Positions 32,016-34,185 of a DNA stretch of 34,185 nt are shown one piece after another (position 1 is the stretch's first letter; each line of letters begins with the position of its first letter). The stretch is taken from positions 1-34,185 of the forward strand of contig JACREM010000042.1 of the NCBI GenBank assembly GCA_016218215.1, written 5' to 3'. A model generated the notes under the pieces. The model searched no databases, was not told the origin of the DNA, and saw only the letters and a program-made list of their open reading frames with translations. Source of the stretch: Candidatus Gottesmanbacteria bacterium. Lineage in GTDB: Bacteria > Patescibacteriota > Microgenomatia > UBA10105 > UBA927. The position numbers and the translations under genes were made by a program.

Positions 32016-32905
32016 CGCAGATATCGATTCACTGACACAATCCCACCGAGGCATCCGAGGAGGAACCCGAAACACGAAAGCGAACCGAGCATTATGATCT
32101 GGAAGAGAATAAATGCCTGACCGGTAAGAGAATTAAATATAAGCGCGACATCCGGAACAATCCCAAGAAAACTCATAATTGGCTCTCTTAAAAGAATCGT
32201 AACGATACTAAGCATGACCCAGCTTAATGCCCCCCCGATGACTCCATACATCCCTCCCTCCAGTACAAAAGGGGAACGGATATATGACGGAGACGCTCCG
32301 ATAAGCTTTAGTATCTCTATTTCGTCTTTTTTCGTCGCTATCCTCATGCCTATAACCGTCATAATGGTAAGAATTGAATTTATAGTGAGAATTCCCCCGA
32401 GGACGCCACCGGTGATGCGTATAGTATTTGTCCAGGAAATGAGTGAATCGACCACATCTTTTTGGTAATCAATAAGCTCCACTCCCTCAACACCATTTAC
32501 GAGCGATTCCAAATCTTTTAACATACTCGGGTCTTTTGCATTTACCTCAAGCGACGCAGGGAGAATATCTGAAGATACCATCTCAAGAAGCAACGGGTCA
32601 TTTTTGTTCTGATCCTGGTAAAATTTTAGCGCGTCTTCTTTTGAGATATACTTTGTCGATTCAATTTTTCCGCTGTCAGTAAGAATTTTTTTCACATGTG
32701 TCACTTGTTCTTCGGTCGCCTTGTCATTAAAAAACACCATAAGCTGCGGCTTAGACTCGAAAAACCGCAGCACACTCATAGACCCAAATGTTGCAAGCAC
32801 AAAAAATCCTGTCAATAGTATAGTGATAAACATCGACAGTATGGCCACGAGGGACTGATATGGGGATCTTCGTATGTGCTTCCACATTGTTTTCGTAATC
32901 TTCAT
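32012..32905 (-). CDS. ftsX: Cell-division protein FtsX
   Basis: A 297-residue ABC-family permease: a short cytoplasmic start, helix 1 (about 19-40), an extracytoplasmic domain (about 45-160) and three C-terminal helices (about 162-190, 217-240, 262-290). The outside domain has MVFFNDKATEEQVTHVKKIL, KYISKEDALKFY and LPASLEVNAKDP, which is the ECD of Gram-positive-type FtsX. The cytoplasmic loop KDEIEILKLIGASPSYIRSPFVLEG is the family hallmark. FtsX with FtsE transmits ATP hydrolysis across the membrane to switch on a peptidoglycan hydrolase. The hydrolase is most likely the M23 protein that follows through an ATGA overlap. It starts 2 bases after ftsE. Confidence 0.94.
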   Translation of the reverse strand: MKITKTMWKHIRRSPYQSLVAILSMFITILLTGFFVLATFGSMSVLRFFESKPQLMVFFNDKATEEQVTHVKKILTDSGKIESTKYISKEDALKFYQDQNKNDPLLLEMVSSDILPASLEVNAKDPSMLKDLESLVNGVEGVELIDYQKDVVDSLISWTNTIRITGGVLGGILTINSILTIMTVIGMRIATKKDEIEILKLIGASPSYIRSPFVLEGGMYGVIGGALSWVMLSIVTILLREPIMSFLGIVPDVALIFNSLTGQAFILFQIIMLGSLSCFGFLLGCLGGIVSVNRYLR

Positions 32906-32907
32906 AG

Positions 32908-33651
32908 CTATGTATCTTTTTTTCCGTGTATCTCTTTCTTCTTATCATCCTGCCGCTTTTTCTCATGCTTTTTTTCATACCTGTATTTACCTTTTAACTC
33001 ATCGCTTACGAGATTTCCTTCGGATAAGGTTATGGTTCTTTTTTTCATGTCATCTACAATCGTTGTATTATGAGTCGAAACGATGACTGTGGTGCCGAGC
33101 TTTTGAATCTCTTCTAATATTCCCATAATTTCGCTCCCGGTCTCAGGATCTAAATTTCCAGTTGGTTCATCTGCTAAAAGTATCTTTGGGCCTCCAATTA
33201 TAGCCCTGGCTATCGCTGTTCTCTGAAGTTCGCCTGCGGAGAGTTGCAACGGAAATTTATTGTCAAAATCCTGTAAACCAACGAGCGCCATAACATCGTG
33301 CACGTCTTTCTCAAGCGCGCTTCCGTGTTTTCCTAAAATTTCAAGGCCGAGAGAAATATTTTCAAAGACTGTTCTGTCTGTCACGAGCTTCCCATCCTGA
33401 AAAACGGTACCCACGTGACGCCGTAAAAGATGAATTTCTGAATTATTAATGGCTTTGAGATTCCAGTCGCCGACAAATATATCTCCTGCTGAAGGAAGGA
33501 TATCTTTTATAAGTAGTCTCAGAAGTGTTGTTTTGCCTGATCCGGACGGGCCAATAAGAAACACAAATTCGCCGTCCACAACGGCAACAGATACCTCGTG
33601 AAGGGCATGTTGATTACCGTAAATCTTTGAGATGTTTTCAAGTCGAATCAT
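32908..33651 (-). CDS. ftsE: Cell-division ATPase FtsE
   Basis: A 247-residue ABC ATPase: Walker A GPSGSGKT (34-41), Q-loop FQDGKLVTDRTVFENI (84-99), signature LSAGELQR (137-144, Ala instead of the second Gly), Walker B LLADEPTGNLD (158-168) and switch His in STHN. The FQD...RTVFENI stretch marks FtsE rather than LolD. It drives FtsX at the inner face of the membrane. A 30-residue C-terminal tail after the ABC core is very rich in Lys and charged residues (KKHEKKRQDDKKK near 228-240) and could bind membrane or nucleic acid. Gene order ftsE-ftsX-M23 peptidase is the usual one for the division hydrolase system. The upstream gap of 19 bases has no clear ribosome site. Confidence 0.95.
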   Translation of the reverse strand: MIRLENISKIYGNQHALHEVSVAVVDGEFVFLIGPSGSGKTTLLRLLIKDILPSAGDIFVGDWNLKAINNSEIHLLRRHVGTVFQDGKLVTDRTVFENISLGLEILGKHGSALEKDVHDVMALVGLQDFDNKFPLQLSAGELQRTAIARAIIGGPKILLADEPTGNLDPETGSEIMGILEEIQKLGTTVIVSTHNTTIVDDMKKRTITLSEGNLVSDELKGKYRYEKKHEKKRQDDKKKEIHGKKDT

Positions 33652-33670
33652 GATAGGTCACAAATTGGAA

Positions 33671-34054
33671 TTATTTTACTATCTCAACTTTCCCAACATC
33701 CATAAGCCATGAGGCTTTTTTGGCAGCAACAGTTTGACCGAAAACTTTCACCTTTTTTCCGACATACTGATCCAGATCAACGACCGATGAAAGTAAATAT
33801 GCGGTCTGAGACGGACCTCCGTCCCGGATGAGCTTATGAGTTCCTTCTCCATTAAACCCTCCGCTATCAAGCGTTCCTTCTGCCGAATCTTTAAACGTTT
33901 GCGTGTCTTTTGCGCTCATAGTAGGATTTGTATTTTGATTCGGTACGTTACTTGCCGCTGAAGAAGAACGAAATTGTCGAGACAGAAACCAGCCCATAAC
34001 AACACCTGCAACTATCATGCATCCATAAAATGACAATACGATTCCTTTTTTCAT
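33671..34054 (-). CDS. Membrane-anchored small protein of unknown function
   Basis: A 127-residue protein: one N-terminal helix (about 4-24) with a short basic cytoplasmic end, a disordered Ser/Asn/Thr-rich stretch (about 28-60), and a compact C-terminal part (68-127). The last part, with AYLLSS, DLDQYVGKKVKVFGQTVAAK and WLMDVGKVEIV, is consistent with a small OB-like beta barrel. I know no named family with certainty; proteins of this build occur outside the membrane in Microgenomates. It precedes ftsE by 19 bases and could be part of the division module. The start is the first ATG after the upstream stop; no Shine-Dalgarno is obvious. Confidence 0.75.
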   Translation of the reverse strand: MKKGIVLSFYGCMIVAGVVMGWFLSRQFRSSSAASNVPNQNTNPTMSAKDTQTFKDSAEGTLDSGGFNGEGTHKLIRDGGPSQTAYLLSSVVDLDQYVGKKVKVFGQTVAAKKASWLMDVGKVEIVK

Positions 34055-34082
34055 CTATGAAAAATTGCAACCCTCAATAACA

Positions 34083-34116
34083 GGAAACGGTTTGTCCGTT
34101 CTCCTTTTGTTAAAGG
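34083..34116. other. Two small overlapping inverted repeats
   Basis: AACGG (34086-34090) pairs with CCGTT (34096-34100), possibly extended by GG/CC at 34083-34084 and 34103-34104. CCTTT (34103-34107) pairs with AAAGG (34112-34116). They lie between the end of an upstream frame and the start at 34054. There is no T-run on the - strand side, so a terminator is doubtful. Confidence 0.3.
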
Positions 34117-34136
34117 TTTTGGTTTGTAAATATTTC

Positions 34137-34184
34137 TTAGGCCTTTGCCTTAACGAATTTAATCAACCATCTATCCGTGAACAG
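34137..34184 (-). CDS. possible C-terminal end of an upstream gene cut by the window edge
   Basis: On the - strand a frame is open from the right edge to a TAA at 34137-34139, giving LFTDRWLIKFVKAKA. Fifteen residues are too few to assign, and chance is not excluded. If real, it ends 82 bases before the start at 34054. Confidence 0.25.
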   Translation of the reverse strand: MFTDRWLIKFVKAKA

Positions 34185-34185
34185 C

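Noticed and set aside
1-34185. Alternative genetic code with UGA as glycine (as in Gracilibacteria/Absconditabacteria)
   Set aside because: Many genes end at TGA within precise ATGA overlaps, and proteins are full-length under the standard code.
1-34185. CRISPR array, tRNA, rRNA or insertion sequence
   Set aside because: No regularly spaced repeats, cloverleaf-like stretches, rRNA-like sequence, transposase or terminal inverted repeats were seen; nearly all bases are coding.

Overview
This is an A+T-rich, very tightly packed stretch in which one partial gene at the left edge lies on the + strand. Every other gene, from about 34.05 kb down to 0.3 kb, lies on the - strand. Many neighbours share an ATGA stop/start overlap or are separated by only 1-50 bases. 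TGA is used freely as a stop, so the genetic code is the ordinary bacterial one. The content points to a member of the Candidate Phyla Radiation (Patescibacteria), most likely the Microgenomates side: several YfhO-family proteins, 'PTPS-related' membrane proteins, a very short TsaB, a CAP-domain membrane protein and a Thr/Pro-stalk surface protein. That placement is inference from gene content; no marker gene for taxonomy lies in the window.

Reading in the direction of transcription (right to left), the first block (34.05-30.86 kb) is a small membrane-anchored protein of unknown role, then ftsE, ftsX and a secreted coiled-coil M23 peptidase. This is the layout of the FtsEX/peptidoglycan-hydrolase division module. 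The peptidase domain appears circularly permuted: the HLHFE half precedes the HxxxD...YLH half. Next come a secreted Thr/Pro-stalk protein (30.87-29.98 kb), a tsaE-tsaC-tsaB cluster for the tRNA t6A modification with a 101-residue 'mini' TsaB (29.95-28.60 kb), a CAP-domain membrane protein and an 85-residue membrane protein (28.55-27.40 kb).

The third block (27.37-22.45 kb) makes nucleotide sugars: rmlA, rmlB and rmlD (no rmlC is present), a UDP-glucose-type dehydrogenase and a GDP-mannose-4,6-dehydratase-like enzyme. The fourth block (22.44-0.30 kb) is a large assembly locus. It holds eight family-2 or family-4 glycosyltransferases, three of which look like polyprenyl-phosphate-sugar synthases (one fused to a GtrA flippase domain), and one MOP-family flippase. 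It also holds at least eight large multi-membrane proteins of GT-C type: two YfhO, two PTPS-related, three PMT/GT39-like and one GT87-like. The + strand gene at the left edge ends a further YfhO-like protein and overlaps the last operon gene tail to tail by 41 bases.

Taken together, the window looks like a surface-glycan factory. Activated sugars are made in the cytoplasm, transferred to polyprenyl phosphate, flipped, and used by membrane GT-C enzymes outside the membrane to decorate a glycan or protein. No initiating phosphoglycosyltransferase, Wzy polymerase, oligosaccharyltransferase or export system is seen, so these must lie elsewhere or be replaced by the GT-C enzymes. Five sets of paralogues suggest growth by duplication. 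Several starts carry a -10-like box 5-8 bases before ATG and no Shine-Dalgarno, suggesting leaderless internal transcripts. There is no gene-free stretch over 300 bases and no RNA gene, CRISPR array or insertion sequence was seen.
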